From contig CAKVLR010000001.1 in assembly GCA_934757855.1 (NCBI GenBank), positions 372,001-436,000 of the forward strand: a DNA stretch of 64,000 nucleotides, read 5' to 3'. Shown one piece after another: positions 16,280 through 29,800 of the stretch (the stretch's first letter is position 1; each line of letters starts with the position of its first letter). The DNA is from an uncultured Clostridia bacterium (GTDB taxonomy: Bacteria > Bacillota > Clostridia > Christensenellales > UBA1242). The notes below the pieces were generated by a model. The model was not told the origin of the DNA and ran no database searches. It saw only the letters and a list, made by a program, of their open reading frames with translations. The position numbers and the translations under genes are program-made.

Positions 16280-17371
16280 ATGAAATTAGGCATTGTTGGG
16301 CTACCGAATGTAGGCAAAAGTACACTTTTTAATGCACTTACCAAAGCGGGCGCTATGAGCGCAAATTACCCGTTTTGCACCATTGAGCCGAATGTGGGTA
16401 TGGTGTCTGTACCTGATGAGAGGCTAGAAGTTTTGGGCAAACTCTACTCTACTCAAAAAATTACTCCTGCTACAATCGAATTTGTAGATATTGCGGGACT
16501 GGTAAAAGGCGCAAGCAAAGGCGAAGGTTTAGGCAATAAATTTTTATCACATATTAGAGAAGTAGATGCTATTGTGCATGTAGTGCGTTGTTTTAGTGAT
16601 AACAATATTATCCATGTCGAGGGTAATATCGACCCAAAACGCGATGTAGAAACAATAAATCTTGAATTGATACTTGCCGACCTCGAATCTCTTACCAAGC
16701 AACTGGACCGTGTAGCAAAACTTGCTCGCAGTGGTGACAAGACCGCAAAAGAGCAATTTGAAGCGTACAATATCGTACTTGATTGTTTGCAAAAAGGTTT
16801 ACCTGCGCGTTCGGCTGACTTAACCGATGAACAGAAAAAAATTGTTAAAGATGCCTTTTTGATTACATCAAAACCAACTCTTTATGTAGCAAATATTTCT
16901 CAAGAGCAATTAAACGCGACTGATGATAAATACATCAATGCTGTAAAAGAAATTGCCAAGACTGAAAATGCAAGTGTACTGGAAATTTGTGCCAACTTAG
17001 AGGCAGATTTGACTGAATTAGATGCACAAGAACTTGATGAGTACAAGCAAGAATTTGGTATCAAAGAATTAGGACTTGACCGACTAATCAAGGCTAGTTA
17101 CTCCCTATTGGGTCTTATTAGTTATCTCACCGCTGGTGAAAAAGAAGTGCGTGCGTGGACTATCAAAAAGGGTACAAAAGCTCCTGGCGCTGCTGGAGTA
17201 ATTCATACGGACTTTGAGAGAGGTTTTATAAAAGCCGAAGTAGTGTCTTATGAAACTTTGATTGCTTTGGGTGGCTACAATGAGGCAAAAGAAGCAGGCA
17301 AAGTGCGTATGGAAGGCAAAGATTATGTCGTGCAAGACGGCGATGTAATGTTGTTTAGGTTTAATGTTTAG
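16280..17371 (+). CDS. ychF: Ribosome-binding ATPase YchF (OLA1 family)
   Basis: A 363-residue Obg-family P-loop protein. G1 is GLPNVGKST (residues 7-15); the switch region DIAGLVKGASKGEGLG is at about 72-87; the NKxD motif is replaced by the NxxE-type segment VANISQEQ, the change that makes YchF an ATPase rather than GTPase. A coiled-coil insertion covers about 125-190 and the C-terminal TGS domain (AWTIKKGTKAPGAAGVIHTD ... FERGFIKAEVV) ends the protein. YchF binds ribosomes and affects translation start and stress responses. Followed after 11 bases by the hypothetical gene at 17383. Confidence 0.96.
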   Translation: MKLGIVGLPNVGKSTLFNALTKAGAMSANYPFCTIEPNVGMVSVPDERLEVLGKLYSTQKITPATIEFVDIAGLVKGASKGEGLGNKFLSHIREVDAIVHVVRCFSDNNIIHVEGNIDPKRDVETINLELILADLESLTKQLDRVAKLARSGDKTAKEQFEAYNIVLDCLQKGLPARSADLTDEQKKIVKDAFLITSKPTLYVANISQEQLNATDDKYINAVKEIAKTENASVLEICANLEADLTELDAQELDEYKQEFGIKELGLDRLIKASYSLLGLISYLTAGEKEVRAWTIKKGTKAPGAAGVIHTDFERGFIKAEVVSYETLIALGGYNEAKEAGKVRMEGKDYVVQDGDVMLFRFNV

Positions 17372-17382
17372 GAGGTAGTATT

Positions 17383-17889
17383 ATGAGAGATTTTTTGCAA
17401 CAATTAAATTATAGATTTTGGGCAAATATGGACGAAATTATTGCCGAATTTAAGATGGCTGGCGGTGAACCTTTGCGCAAAGATGAGCAAGATTATATAG
17501 ACTTTTATACCCTATCCGCTGTGGGTAAATATGCAAGCAGTCTTAGTGAATTTTATGAAAATGCTTATCTTAGCCAAGCAAAAGAATCTATGGACACCTT
17601 GCCCGCTAAAATTGATGCAAAAATGAATACATATACTGAAAAAGCGCAAAAATCTATGCGTAATGAACTTGCTTCAAAGCGTGACAACTTTGAATTGATA
17701 TTGATTACAAATGGTTATATCGGCGATACTTTCGCGACTGCAAGCAATGCAATTTACAAAAGTATGTCCAAACAAACTGCGGTTTTGGGCAACGCGCTCG
17801 ACCAAACAATAGATAGTTTTTACAAACTCAATGCTGACAAAATAGTAAAACAAGATATAGATTTAAAACATATTAGTTTAGCAAAATAG
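17383..17889 (+). CDS. Hypothetical helical protein co-transcribed with ychF
   Basis: A 168-residue, almost entirely alpha-helical soluble protein with no recognised domain, no signal peptide and no cysteine. A GGAGGT ribosome-binding site overlaps the ychF stop region, and the spacing of 11 bases makes an operon with ychF likely. The helix-rich, charged composition (KIDAKMNTYTEKAQKSMRNE) could form a coiled coil. Function unknown. Confidence 0.75.
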   Translation: MRDFLQQLNYRFWANMDEIIAEFKMAGGEPLRKDEQDYIDFYTLSAVGKYASSLSEFYENAYLSQAKESMDTLPAKIDAKMNTYTEKAQKSMRNELASKRDNFELILITNGYIGDTFATASNAIYKSMSKQTAVLGNALDQTIDSFYKLNADKIVKQDIDLKHISLAK

Positions 17890-17937
17890 TGAAAATAGGT
17901 GAAAAATGCAATTTTTTGTTATTTTTTGCCTATTTTT
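17889..17937 (+). terminator. Probable terminator after the ychF operon
   Basis: AAAATAGG and CCTATTTT flank a run of A/T that itself pairs (AAAAATGCAATTTTTT), followed by T-rich sequence. Weak but well placed. Confidence 0.5.
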
Positions 17938-17998
17938 ATTTGTAATTTTTCTTTATTTTTTGATATACTAATACTGATTAAACATTAAAGAGGTATTT

Positions 17999-20611
17999 AT
18001 GTCCAAAAAATATGTTTTTGACTTCACTGAGGGTGGAGTTGGCGATGTGGAACTACTAGGTATCAAGGGTGGCAATATTGCGCAAATGATGCAAATGGAA
18101 TTGCCTGTGCCGTTAGGATTTAATATTACGACCGAATGTTGTAAGCGTTTTTTGCAAGATGAAAAATTAAGCAATGACCAAATCGAGCAAATTTTGCGCG
18201 GTGTTAAGCGAATGGAAAAAGAAATCGGTCTAGGTTTTGGTGATACCGAAAAGCCTCTCCTACTCTCTATGCGTACGGGCGCAAGTATCAAGATGAAAGG
18301 TTTGGCACGCACAGTTCTTAATATAGGTCTTAACGATGAAATTGTATCAAAACTAGTGCGTTCTACCAAAAATCCTGTATTTGCGTGGGAGTTGTACTGC
18401 CGTTTTATTCGCGATTACTGCACAATCGTTGCTGGTATGGATATAAATGAAATTGCCTCAGCAGAGCGTGAACTCCGCATAGAAAATGCGGGCGCGCCTG
18501 AGCCTGAGGTTTTGCAAAAAATCATATCACAATTTAAAAAAATGTATCGCAAGCAATTTAAGTCTGCTTTCCCTCAAAATGTCAACGAACAGTTGTTGTC
18601 TGCCATTTGTGCAGGTCTTGCTAGTTGGAATAGCACACAAGCAAAAGTTTATAGACGCGTAAATAACCTTCCTGATGATTTGGGTTGTGCTGTGAGTGTG
18701 CAAGCAATGGTTTACGGCAATTACGATATGGAGAGTGGTGTTGGTGAAGCACATACAAGAAATGTTATCACTGGTTGTAGAGATATTGACGGCGAATTCG
18801 TTAGGCGTGCGCAAGACAAAAACTTGCTCAAATCTAGTGTTACTTACGATATGGCAGAATTAAGGAAAGAAAACCCTGCTATTTATGCCGAACTAGAAAA
18901 GGCGTGCAGGACATTAGAGAGATATTTCCAAAATGTAATGACTATTGAGTTTTGTATTCAAAGCAACAAAGTATATATAATGCAAGTTGAAATTGCTGAC
19001 CGCACCCCTCAAGCAAGCGTTAGGTCTGCTGTGGAAATGGCACAAGAACGCATTTTCAATAAAAATCAAGCCTTGCTTACAATCGAGCCGAACGGTTTAA
19101 AGACTTTGATTCAACCCGCTTTTGACACAGATAGAGAGCGCTACGCACGCGTACTTGGCGAAGGAATTTGTGGTTACCCAGGTTGCACTAGTGGTGTGAT
19201 TGCATTGTCTGCTTCTATGGCGCTTGAATACGCGAGTAAAGGACAAAATGTTATCCTTATGCGCGAAAGCACAAATGCACAAGATGCCGAAGGTATTGCA
19301 GTTGCTAGCGGTTTAGTAACAACAACTGGTGGCTCAAACTGTCACGCAAGTGTAGTAGCAAGAAATATTGCTCTACCTTGCATTACAGCGTGCAAAAGAG
19401 TAATTATTAATGAAAACACGCACTCAGTTAAACTCGGCGGTATGAATTATCACGAAGGCGATTTAATTAGTATCAACGCAAGCACTGGTAAAGTCTATGG
19501 TGAGGCTTTACCTATGAAAGAGCAACAACTCAATGGCGATTTGGGTACTATTATTGACTGGGCAAGTCCTACCCTTACTATGCCAATTTATGCCGATGCG
19601 GAAACGCCAAATAAGATTAAACGCGCGCTAGAATTAGGTGCAAATGGTATAGGTTTACTTCGTACTGAAAATATGTTTTATCAAGCAGAAAAACTGACAT
19701 TAATGCGTAAATTTTTGCTTGCGCCTGATGCAAAATTAAAGGAAACTGCCCTAAAATCTATGCAAAAAGTGCAAACTGCTGATTTTGTAGATATTATGGA
19801 AGCGGTTGGCGAAAAAGAACTAAATATTAGATTAATGGACCCTCCTTTCCACAAATTTTTGCCTAATTCACAAAATACTTTGCGAGCAATAGCGCGTGAT
19901 TTAGGGCTGAATTATGAGCAAATTCGCGAATCTGCTGACACTCTTATGCAAGCAAACCCTATGATGGGTATTCGTGGGTGCAGACTATTAATTATGTTCC
20001 CAGAACTAATTGAAATGCAAATCACTGCTATCGCAAATGCGCTTATAGAAACAAAACGCCACACTGGCAAACTTCCTCAAATCCGTATAATTGTGCCTCT
20101 TGTGTCCATTTTGCCTGAATTTGAAGTAATTGAAACAATTATTAAAAATACTTTTGCCAAAGCGCTGGAAAAAGTAAAATTTGAGGTAAATTACGAAATC
20201 GGTTGTATGATTGAAACTCCACGCGCGTGCCTCATTGCTGACCGAATTGCAGAACACGCTGATTTTGTTTGTTTCGGCACAAATGACCTCACTCAACTCA
20301 CATTTGGTTATAGCCGTGATGACTGTACAAAATTTTTGCGCGAATACTACGCTGACAATCTACTATATACTGACCCGTTTGCGTGTGTGGATAAAAATGG
20401 TGTGTTTGAATTAATGCACATCGCTGTACAAAAAATTCGTACTGTAAATCCAAAACTACCTATTTGGATGTTTGGTGAGCCAGCAAGCGATGCCGAGAGC
20501 CTTAGAATGGCGCTCAAACTCAAACTAGACAAAATTAGTTGCACAACAAACAAAGTGCCTTCGGCAATTTTGGCGCAAGCACAAGCCGAAATTAAAAAAG
20601 AAATGGACTAA
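17999..20611 (+). CDS. ppdK: Pyruvate phosphate dikinase family enzyme, divergent active site
   Basis: An 870-residue protein with the full PPDK architecture: ATP-grasp N-terminal domains (ELLGIKGGNIAQM; LSMRTGASIKMKG), central phospho-His domain (TTTGGSNCHASVVAR, His449) and C-terminal PEP/pyruvate TIM barrel (GIGLLRTENMF, IRLMDPPFHKFLP, FGTNDLTQLTFGYSRDD). PPDK interconverts ATP+Pi+pyruvate and AMP+PPi+PEP. Several normally invariant sites differ: the GICGEHGG loop that carries the catalytic Cys is WMFGEPAS, with Phe825 in the Cys position; GGMTSH is GGSNCH; SMPGMMDTVLN is KMKGLARTVLN. It may use a different substrate, work in one direction, or be regulatory. Start ATG at 17999 after AAGAGGT. 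Stands alone, ended by the terminator at 20767. Confidence 0.8.
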   Translation: MSKKYVFDFTEGGVGDVELLGIKGGNIAQMMQMELPVPLGFNITTECCKRFLQDEKLSNDQIEQILRGVKRMEKEIGLGFGDTEKPLLLSMRTGASIKMKGLARTVLNIGLNDEIVSKLVRSTKNPVFAWELYCRFIRDYCTIVAGMDINEIASAERELRIENAGAPEPEVLQKIISQFKKMYRKQFKSAFPQNVNEQLLSAICAGLASWNSTQAKVYRRVNNLPDDLGCAVSVQAMVYGNYDMESGVGEAHTRNVITGCRDIDGEFVRRAQDKNLLKSSVTYDMAELRKENPAIYAELEKACRTLERYFQNVMTIEFCIQSNKVYIMQVEIADRTPQASVRSAVEMAQERIFNKNQALLTIEPNGLKTLIQPAFDTDRERYARVLGEGICGYPGCTSGVIALSASMALEYASKGQNVILMRESTNAQDAEGIAVASGLVTTTGGSNCHASVVARNIALPCITACKRVIINENTHSVKLGGMNYHEGDLISINASTGKVYGEALPMKEQQLNGDLGTIIDWASPTLTMPIYADAETPNKIKRALELGANGIGLLRTENMFYQAEKLTLMRKFLLAPDAKLKETALKSMQKVQTADFVDIMEAVGEKELNIRLMDPPFHKFLPNSQNTLRAIARDLGLNYEQIRESADTLMQANPMMGIRGCRLLIMFPELIEMQITAIANALIETKRHTGKLPQIRIIVPLVSILPEFEVIETIIKNTFAKALEKVKFEVNYEIGCMIETPRACLIADRIAEHADFVCFGTNDLTQLTFGYSRDDCTKFLREYYADNLLYTDPFACVDKNGVFELMHIAVQKIRTVNPKLPIWMFGEPASDAESLRMALKLKLDKISCTTNKVPSAILAQAQAEIKKEMD

Positions 20612-20766
20612 AAATTAATTACAAAAAAATATAAAATAAATATGTAAAAAACACCTAAAAATTATTAATTTAATCAAATTTAATCGCAAATAATATGTAT
20701 ATTTACTTTTAGCCTCTTGCGCCATTGTAAATAATATTTGGTATGCTTTTTACGAAAATAAAAACA

Positions 20767-20797
20767 AAAAAGACTTGATTATTTCAAGTCTTTTTTT
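20767..20797. terminator. Bidirectional terminator between ppdK and the giant gene
   Basis: AAAGACTTGA and TTCAAGTCTTT with a short loop, A run on the left and T run on the right, placed between convergent stop codons at 20611 and 20804. Confidence 0.85.
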
Positions 20798-20803
20798 AGT
20801 GTT

Positions 20804-23800
20804 TTATGGGTTCGTTGGTTCTGTTGCGCTAGGGAAAAGTTTTGTTGTACCATTCAAAGTTATACTACCGTTTGTAACCGTAATACTGCTTTCATCAACT
20901 GTTCCGTTCGCACACAATGCCCCGACCGTACCCTCACTTGCTATATCAATAATTGCATTTAATTTAATCGAAATTGTTTTATCAGTAGTTGCTTGATTGC
21001 TAATAAACAAGCCACCAGCCTTGTTGCTCGCACTTAAATTTACATTTTGCGCGATAGTAACATCTACATTTCCGCTATTTTCGCTAGCAATTGTAGTTGC
21101 ATTATCGCCAGTAACATTTAAGGCATTGATTATTACGCCAGAAATTGAGCCAGTATTTGTATTCGCAATTCCGCTTGCAGTTATTCCACTAACTGTACCT
21201 GCTAATGTTAGATTTTTAATTGCGCCAGAATTTTCACCAGCGATTCCAGTTGCAATCGCACTAGATTTGATTGTAACATTTACAGCACCATTTGCGCCCG
21301 TTCCTGCAATACTACCCGTGTTCTCAATCGAAATTCCACTCGCGTTACCGTTTGTTGCGGTAACAGAAATTGTAAAGTTTTGAATCTCAATTTTTCCAGC
21401 ACTTGCATTTGTATTTGCGATACCGGCGGCATCGCTTTCACCCGCTACGGTCAAATTACCAGTGGTTATGGTAATTGTACCGCTATTTGTACCTACAATT
21501 CCTGATACTTTATCTTTACCAGTTATTGTTGTATTGAGTGAATTTTTAACATTGATTGTACCGCTATTGTTTACAAACAAGTTAGCCCCACTACCACCAT
21601 TTAGAGTGCTATTCAATGTAGTTAAATTGATAACACCTGTATTGGTCTTTGTAATTCCGCTAACATTATTCATAACTACATTTCTCAAAGTCAAGTTAAC
21701 CGTTTTTGCATTTACCGAGTTAGCCAAAGCGTAAAATTCTACATTTTCGCTAGCATCAATAGTGACATTTTCCATATTTACATTTAATGTACCTACTCTG
21801 TCGATTGCTCCCAAAACTAACGCGCTACTAGCGTTTGCACGCACAATTACATTTTTGATATTAAATGTAGTGTTGTCCGCAAATTTTGCCGAGCCTGCAC
21901 CAAATACACTTGCATTGCCATTTATCACAACTCCACAATTACTGATTGAATTAATAGTGTTGTTGCCAGAAGTTGATGTAAAGTCAAGGTTAGAGTTGTC
22001 ACGATAAATAAGTCCGTCTGTCACTTCAATACCTCTTAGGCTTAGATTTGCATTTTTGATAGTTTTTAGCATTTTATTGCCTAGCGAGATAGTGTCACCA
22101 TTAAATTTGATTGCATTTACACTACCATTAACATTTAGATATGACACAATTCTATCAAATTGCTCTACAGTACTAATTAGGTATGCATTTTCTACAAATG
22201 TAACCGAAACACCAAATTTTGCATTTTCGCCGATTTCTTCCACAAAGGCTAATAACTCGTAAACTGGAACATTGTTTACTTTTCTTCCAGTGTAGCCCCA
22301 AATACTGCTATCAAGACCAGTAAAGTCGGTTGGGTAATCGGTAAAGCAATTTGTAGTTGTGCCATTAAAGGTTGCACCAAATGACATACTATTCTCAATC
22401 TTACCACTTGTATTTACTACACCGCTTGTAGCGTTTACCAAAATCTCACTAGCAAGACCTGAAATATTGTTTGCCAAAATATCATTACTTAATCCCGCAA
22501 TAGGTGTAAGTTTCACTTTTGACACGCTACCAGAAATATTTGTAGCAAGAGTTTTTGAAATATTTTTAATTTCGTAACCATTACCATTCAAGTTTCCTGC
22601 AAATGTAGTCGCTACAAAGTTTCTTGCGATATAGTTAAAGTCAATATCACTGCTTAGTACAAAGTATGATGTTTTTCCGCTAGTCAACGCCCATTGCAAC
22701 TGCCCCGCAGAATTAATCTTGTATGGATTGTTTACGGTACCCTCGCCCGTGTCTTGTGCATCTTGCAAGATATTTGCACTACTAAGGAGTTTTAAGTATG
22801 GCAAACCGTAGTTTTTATTTTGTTTTATTTCAAACGCCGTACCTAAATCAAGTGTTGCACCCTCACGCAAACTAGGTATTGTAAAGTTTTCCCAATCTGT
22901 TGGGGTAATATTTGTAGCATTTAAGTCGTAGTAAATACCACTATTGTTTGTTGCTCCACCATTACGAACAGCGACCACTGGATTAATCACTGCATTACCA
23001 TTATCTACAATATTTATAGATACATAGCAATTTTTGTTGTAGAAGCCAAGTGAAGCATTGCTACTTGTAGCCACTTTACCTACGAGTCCACCTATGCTTG
23101 TTGCATTGCTTGTATTGTAATTTTTAATAGTACCTACCGCATAACTGTCCATAAGAGTAAGTCTAGTGTCAACATTTTGTGACCAACCTACCATACCACC
23201 AGCGATAATACTACCAGCATTGCTAGTTAGATTACCTTGAGAGTCAACTTCGCCGTAAAGGCTGATATTTACATTGCTAGCACAACCTATGATTTGACCT
23301 TTATTGATTGCAACAAGTCCGCCAACAGTTGCATTTCCGCTTGCAAGACCAATTTGTGCATTAATAGTCGCATAGCAACCGAACAATTTTGAATTTTCAC
23401 TCAAAACTGATACGATACCAGCAAAGTTTGAGTTTGGCGCAATTTTGCTCGTAAAGTTCATACGCAATACTACGCCAGAAATCACAGAACCTTTGCCATT
23501 TTGCTCGTTAGTTTCACCAAAAATACCATAATTTAGCGTTGTTGAAGGTGTAAACTCGCTATAATCAAGTGTATCTACGCTTTGCGCTGAGATAATGTTT
23601 CCAGCACCGTTGTACCAACCCAAAATTTGCTTGTTTGCGTTTATATCAATTCCGCTAATTGAAGCAGAAGTTTGAATATAATATTTGTAAGCACTTGTAT
23701 TGATTTTATCTCTAAAATCACTCGCATTTGCGATAATTAGAGGACTAGTCTTGCGGTCGCCCGCTACATTTTCACCTTGATACAAGGCTTTGTACCTTTC

Positions 23801-26800
23801 GTTTGAAGGGTTAAATGTTGCAAAATCTGTCACATTCAATCTAGCATAATTATTTGTTGCTGGGCGTGTAAAGTTGCTCGCTGAGAACGAATTTAATATT
23901 TCCGTACTCTTTCTGCCTACACCTAACTTATCTTTTGCTGTAAGACCTAAGTAAGAGTCACACCAAATAGTTGCACTCGACTTAATATCACCAGAATAGA
24001 TAGACAAGTCAATATTTTCAAAACGAGTGTTATTTTTAATTGTTGCGATACTGTATCCACTTGCGATACTTTGTCCGCTACCAACACCGACAACACCGCC
24101 TACCGCGTGAATTTGCTCATTTACGGTTGTATTTTCGCTCACGCCGTAAGTGCCGTTTAATGTAATATCGCCACTAACTATTACGCCCGTGATACTATCA
24201 GCATTGCTCTTTCCGCTAAGTCCACCAACATTAAATACATTTACCGCAGTCAAGTTGTTTAAAGCAAGATTTAAGTCACCCGCACTATCCACTTTGACCG
24301 CATCAATCTCAGTGGACATACCAAACATTCCACCAGCGTAAAGTGCAAGGTAAATATTATCAATATCAATATTCACATCGCTAATTGCCGTATCAATGTT
24401 TGTTTCAGTTGCGCTACCAATCAATCCACCTATGATATGAGTAACTTTTGAATTTGCATTACTACTGCAAGCAAGTTTTAGGCTACCCTCAGTGTAGATA
24501 TTTTTCAACACAACATTGCCTTGTGTAAGTCCAGCAAAGCCACCTAAGTATGCATTTGTGTTTTTAGTACCGAAACGGTTGTCTGCTAAGTTTAGTTTAA
24601 TTTCTGCATAACAATCGCTGATATTACTTTCGTTATTTTCTGTTGTATAAATTCTACCAAACATTCCACCAACAAAGTTTGCGTTTGTAGTGATTTCGTG
24701 ATAAGTGATTTCGCCCGCTTCGCACTTAATATTTACTTGCGAAACCGTTGTATTACGAGCGACACCAACAAGTCCACCTACATAAGCATTGATTTCTTCA
24801 CTTAAATTTGTAGAAATGTACAAGTTTACTAAATTAACCTTTGTAATAGTTGCACCATCAGTTGCACCAAACATACCTGCATTTGCAGTACTTGTTTGCA
24901 CGATAGGCATATTGTAGATTGTGTAGCCATTACCATTGAATGTACCTGTAAATGGAGCGCTTTCCGAGCCAATAGGCACTGATGCAACATTCGCTCCCTT
25001 AAAGTCAAGGTCGTTCATAAGTATAAAGGTTTTGTCAGGGTGCCAGTACATTTGTAAATAATCAGCAATAGTGCGAATTTGCATTACATCTGGTATATCT
25101 TTGCGTTCGATTTCTGGCATACCATTACTTTTGTCGATACTGTAAGAATCCCAACCGCTAAAAATTTCATCTAAATGACTCAACATATAGCCACGAGTTT
25201 GCGCAGTCGCTGGTTCGCCACTACCAGTACCAAAACCTCCTACTGCTTTTAAGTCAATGTCCGTTTCGTTAGGTGTTAAATCAGCAATCGAAGTTGTGAC
25301 AGTATTTAGTACTACTTTATTGAAAATCTTACCTACATAATAGTTGATTGAGTTTGTCAAATTACTAAACGGCGTATCTTCACCAGTCGCTACTGTGTGG
25401 GTCGTATAAATTTGTCCAGCATCGTGGCAATATCCAACCAAACCGCCGTGATGTGCATCAATTCGATTTTTGATATTTAAGTAGTAATTGTAATCAGCCA
25501 CAAGATAGTTGTTTAACGCTACACAATAGTCAAGCGTAGTAGTTACCCTTACTTTTTCACCAAACGGATTTGTGATACTATTGTTGTTTACCAAAATATC
25601 ACTCGCATTATCAAAGTCGCTCACATAACCTACAATTCCACCTAAGTTTGCAACTCGCGCACCAAGGACCCCGCCAGTCGCAAATACAGCGCGAATATCG
25701 CCGCCATACGCTACACCAACAACACCACCAACATTTGTGCTATTTGAGTTGCGCACGCTCACCTTACTGCTACCATAGTAGATTGTACCACCTATCCAAC
25801 CGCTAGAAGTTGAGCCAACATTTAACCCAACCAATCCACCAGTACCTATTGTGTCTGCGCCACTTTCAAATGCAGTAGAATTGATACTAATTTGTTGCCC
25901 TGATAGGTCAGTTACTCTATCTTCGCCAGTGTTTGCAATATCTTCGACACTTTGAATTTCATCTGTGTATTTTACCGAACTATAACGAATTACACCATTG
26001 TTTTGACCGACCAAACCACCAGCAAAAGTGTAACCCTTGATAGTAGTTTGCGAATCAATAATCTTAGTTGCATTGTTTAGTACAGTATCTACACCTAGTA
26101 AGCCCGCAACACCACCAACGATTTTACCTACAATGCTTGCTTGCCCTGTTGATTTTATATTATTTAACATTGCTTCATTTGCGTTAGTTGTTGTCCTTAC
26201 CGTATCAAATTGAGTTAAGTCAGCGATACCAAACACTCCGCCCGCATAACCCAAAATCGCTGTATCAGTCGCAGTGTTTGTACTGCCCCTTGTCCTCAAC
26301 AAGTCATAATTGTAGAGTTTGTTTGTATCGCGTTTATAATTTACAGTTACACCAACATTTGCAGAAATTTCACTTGCGCGCGTTGTACCTTTTGCAAATC
26401 CTACAACGCCACCTACGGCATTATTACCAATTACACGCGCTTGCGCACCAGATACTGTGATATTGTACAAGTTTCCGCTATCCACAACACCAGCAACCGC
26501 ACCTACAAAACTTACTTGTGAGCAAGAAACGGCCATAACCGCGACATTTAAGTTTTTCACTGTACCTATGTGGTTAATTTGCGTAGTTTCGCTTGCATTT
26601 ACACGCGAAATTGTACCAAACAAGCCGTATCTATCTACATTAGCCTCATTTATAGCAAGGTTTAAGTTGCTAAATGTAAAGCCATTACCTTCAAAAATAC
26701 CCGCATAGTTTTGTGTAGGGCTGTAAAGTGTCGTATTTATGTCGATTTCGCTTTGGTCAAGATTTCTAGCCAAACGAATATCATCAATAATCTTTGTAAC

Positions 26801-29800
26801 ACTTTGAGTTGTATTTACTCCATTTATTAGTACTTCCTCTGTACCAAATACTGCCGTTACACCGTCAAGTGAAGTATTAAACGCATTGTTAAATTGTGTA
26901 GCAGTAGTAATTGCAACTGGGTCGTATGAATAGTCTGTGCCAAAGTCGTTATTTGCTATTTTTTCAAAATATGAGTTAAATTTCTTGCCATAAGAATATT
27001 TTACAGCACCCGTATCCGGGTCAACCTCAGGGTTATCAAGCATATACATTCTAGGAGTTGCTATCAAGTCTGCACTTACAAGTTTTGGTCCAAAATTCAT
27101 TTGAGGCACATTACCAGAGTAACCTTCAAACGAAAGTTTAGTTTCAAACCTTTCAGGAGTGAAGTATAAATTATTTTCATCTACAAATACCCAAATACCT
27201 GTAAATTCACCGCCCGTTTCGTTTGTACGCGAGAATGTAAAGTTGTCAAATACGCTTGTACCTTTTGTACCCATAAATTGCTCTAATGAAAGCGCTTTTG
27301 CTTCTTCCAACCTAAGCGCGCTAGCACTAAATCCAGTGTCATAGAAATAACAATTTACTATTCCGTTTGGATTACGGTTGTTATTTTCGCCAGCGGTAAT
27401 ACCCTCTACACCGATAAATGGCATACTTACGCTAGTGACACCAGTTTCGGCGTTTGACATCAAACAAACAGAGTAACATCTGCTAATCACACCAGCATTA
27501 CCATTTGTAAACGCAAAACCACTTGATTCAAGCGCAATAATTTGCATTGCTGAATAACTATCACAAATTTTACCCAAATTTGAGTACACAAAGCCCGATG
27601 CGCGCACACCTGATTGAATAATACCATTTCTGCTATTTGCAAGAGAGGCAAGAATTGTATTTTGATTATCTACAATTTCAGTATAAGCACCACCTGTATA
27701 ACTGCCATAAATCGTACCGTTATTTGAGTTTTCTACGACCAAGCCGGCAGTCGCTACATTGTCACCTGTTGTATTTGCAATATTTGTAATATTTCCACCT
27801 GTATAGTAGCAAGCAGAAATATTACCGCTATTCAATGCAACTAAACCTGCGATTTTACCAAATGCTGTAATATCTAAGTAGTTTATCTTACTATTTGATA
27901 CCGCACCAGTAGAAGTATTTGCACCGATTAAGCCTGCAATCGCAAAGTCAGCGGTCGTATCTTGCGGACTAGCCACTGTTACGCCACGAATAAGCGCGCT
28001 ATCTAGTCCCACAACCTCACAGTTATGCACTGTACCTTCGTTTACACCAGCGATTAACCCTACACGCAAAGTACTTAGCCCACTAACATTTGTTGCAATC
28101 GTGATATTTTTGTTTACTAATTGCAATTTAATATTTTTTACTACCATATTTGCAGTAATTGTATCAAATAGACCAAAGTTTCCAGTAGTTGAAGTAATAT
28201 CGGCAGGCATAAATCTAATCGTGTAGCCATTACCATTTAAACTGCTAATTTCTGTCGTAATAGGAGTCCAAACTGATGTAATCTCAATATCGTTCATTAA
28301 AATGTAGTCAATTCCTGATTCCATAGCGGTTAAATCTTTTTCCGAATAAATCGGCTGTGCGTGTTCTTGCGAAGTTATTTGATAGAAATCAAGTGTAATA
28401 TCATCAGTGTAGTAACCTCTGCACGCGTTGGTCAATTCATCGAAAGGAACAAGAGTAAACAAACCATTGTTAAAGGTAAATGCAATGTCATATTTTATGC
28501 GAGAATTACTTGATACACCATTTGCTTCAATTTGGTAACCAGCGCCTGCATTGTAGTAGCAATAATTGCCATTTATCCAGTTTTTCTGCTCATCACTACT
28601 GCCTAAATCAGTAGTTAGCGTGTTTAGTTGTTTTGCGATAACTGTTCCATTACTTTGAGTTACATATGCACTCCAACCAGAGTAAACCTCATCTCCAATA
28701 CCGTTTAGGCTATTGATTACTTGCATAATCTTTGCCTTTACTAAATCATTTGTAGTATCAAAAGTAATTGCTGAGATAGTGCTTAGGTTTTCAAGAGTTG
28801 CACCCTCAAAAATTCGCAAATCATATTTTTTATCCTTTACATATGCAAAACGGAAATTTGTACCAAGATTTCTACCATTTACTAAGCCTTGCGAAATGCT
28901 ATTTATATAAAAATCTACAACTAAGAAAGTCATTTCACGCGAAATTTCATTTACAAGTCCTGATAAATTTTGTTTCCCAGTAAGTGTAACTGTAATGTAC
29001 TCACCTACTTCGGCAGTCCCTGTGTTTAGGTAATATCTACCATTTTCTTCCACAATACTTGCTTTTGTACTGCTTGTAGTCACAGAAATATCACTATAAG
29101 TTGTGCCAACATTCAAGATTAACTCGTTTTGGTTTTGTGTAGGCACATTTTTACCTATTGTATAACCAGTCCCCTTTGCCACATACGCATAGCCCAAATT
29201 ATCGTTGTAATTTGAGTAAGAAATGGACAAATTATCAGGCAAATGCACAGTCATACTAAGTTGGTTTGTATAGGTCGTTTCACCTTGATAAATAGTGACA
29301 TATGCCGTAAATATTGCGTTTGCAGGTTGCAATTCAGACACAAGTGTACGAATGTAATATGTTCCATCAAAAGAGCCATCAAGGTTGCTTACACGGTATA
29401 ACCTAATACCATTTTCGATAATTTCTACACCGCGTTGCCAACTGTAATAATTTGCAATACCATTTTCCATTGATAATACTCTTTGGTCAAACATCATAGT
29501 TTCGCCGTTTGTTACGCCACTAGTAATATCAATATAATCGTAATATGCGTAATCTGGTGACACATTGATTTTCATCAAGCCAAATTGCCCAGCAATAATT
29601 GTATTTGTAGGCAATTCACCCGCTTGCTGTAGTTTTGCGCCAGTATTTACCGCATCGCTATAATGAGCCATATCAATGTGATTGATTTTTTGTGGAATAA
29701 AACTCCAATCAAGAGTCGCAACCATATCATCTATCATATTGCCGTTTAGGTCTAATGCAAAGAATTTAATCGTGTAATCTGTTTTTTCACTCAAAGATTT

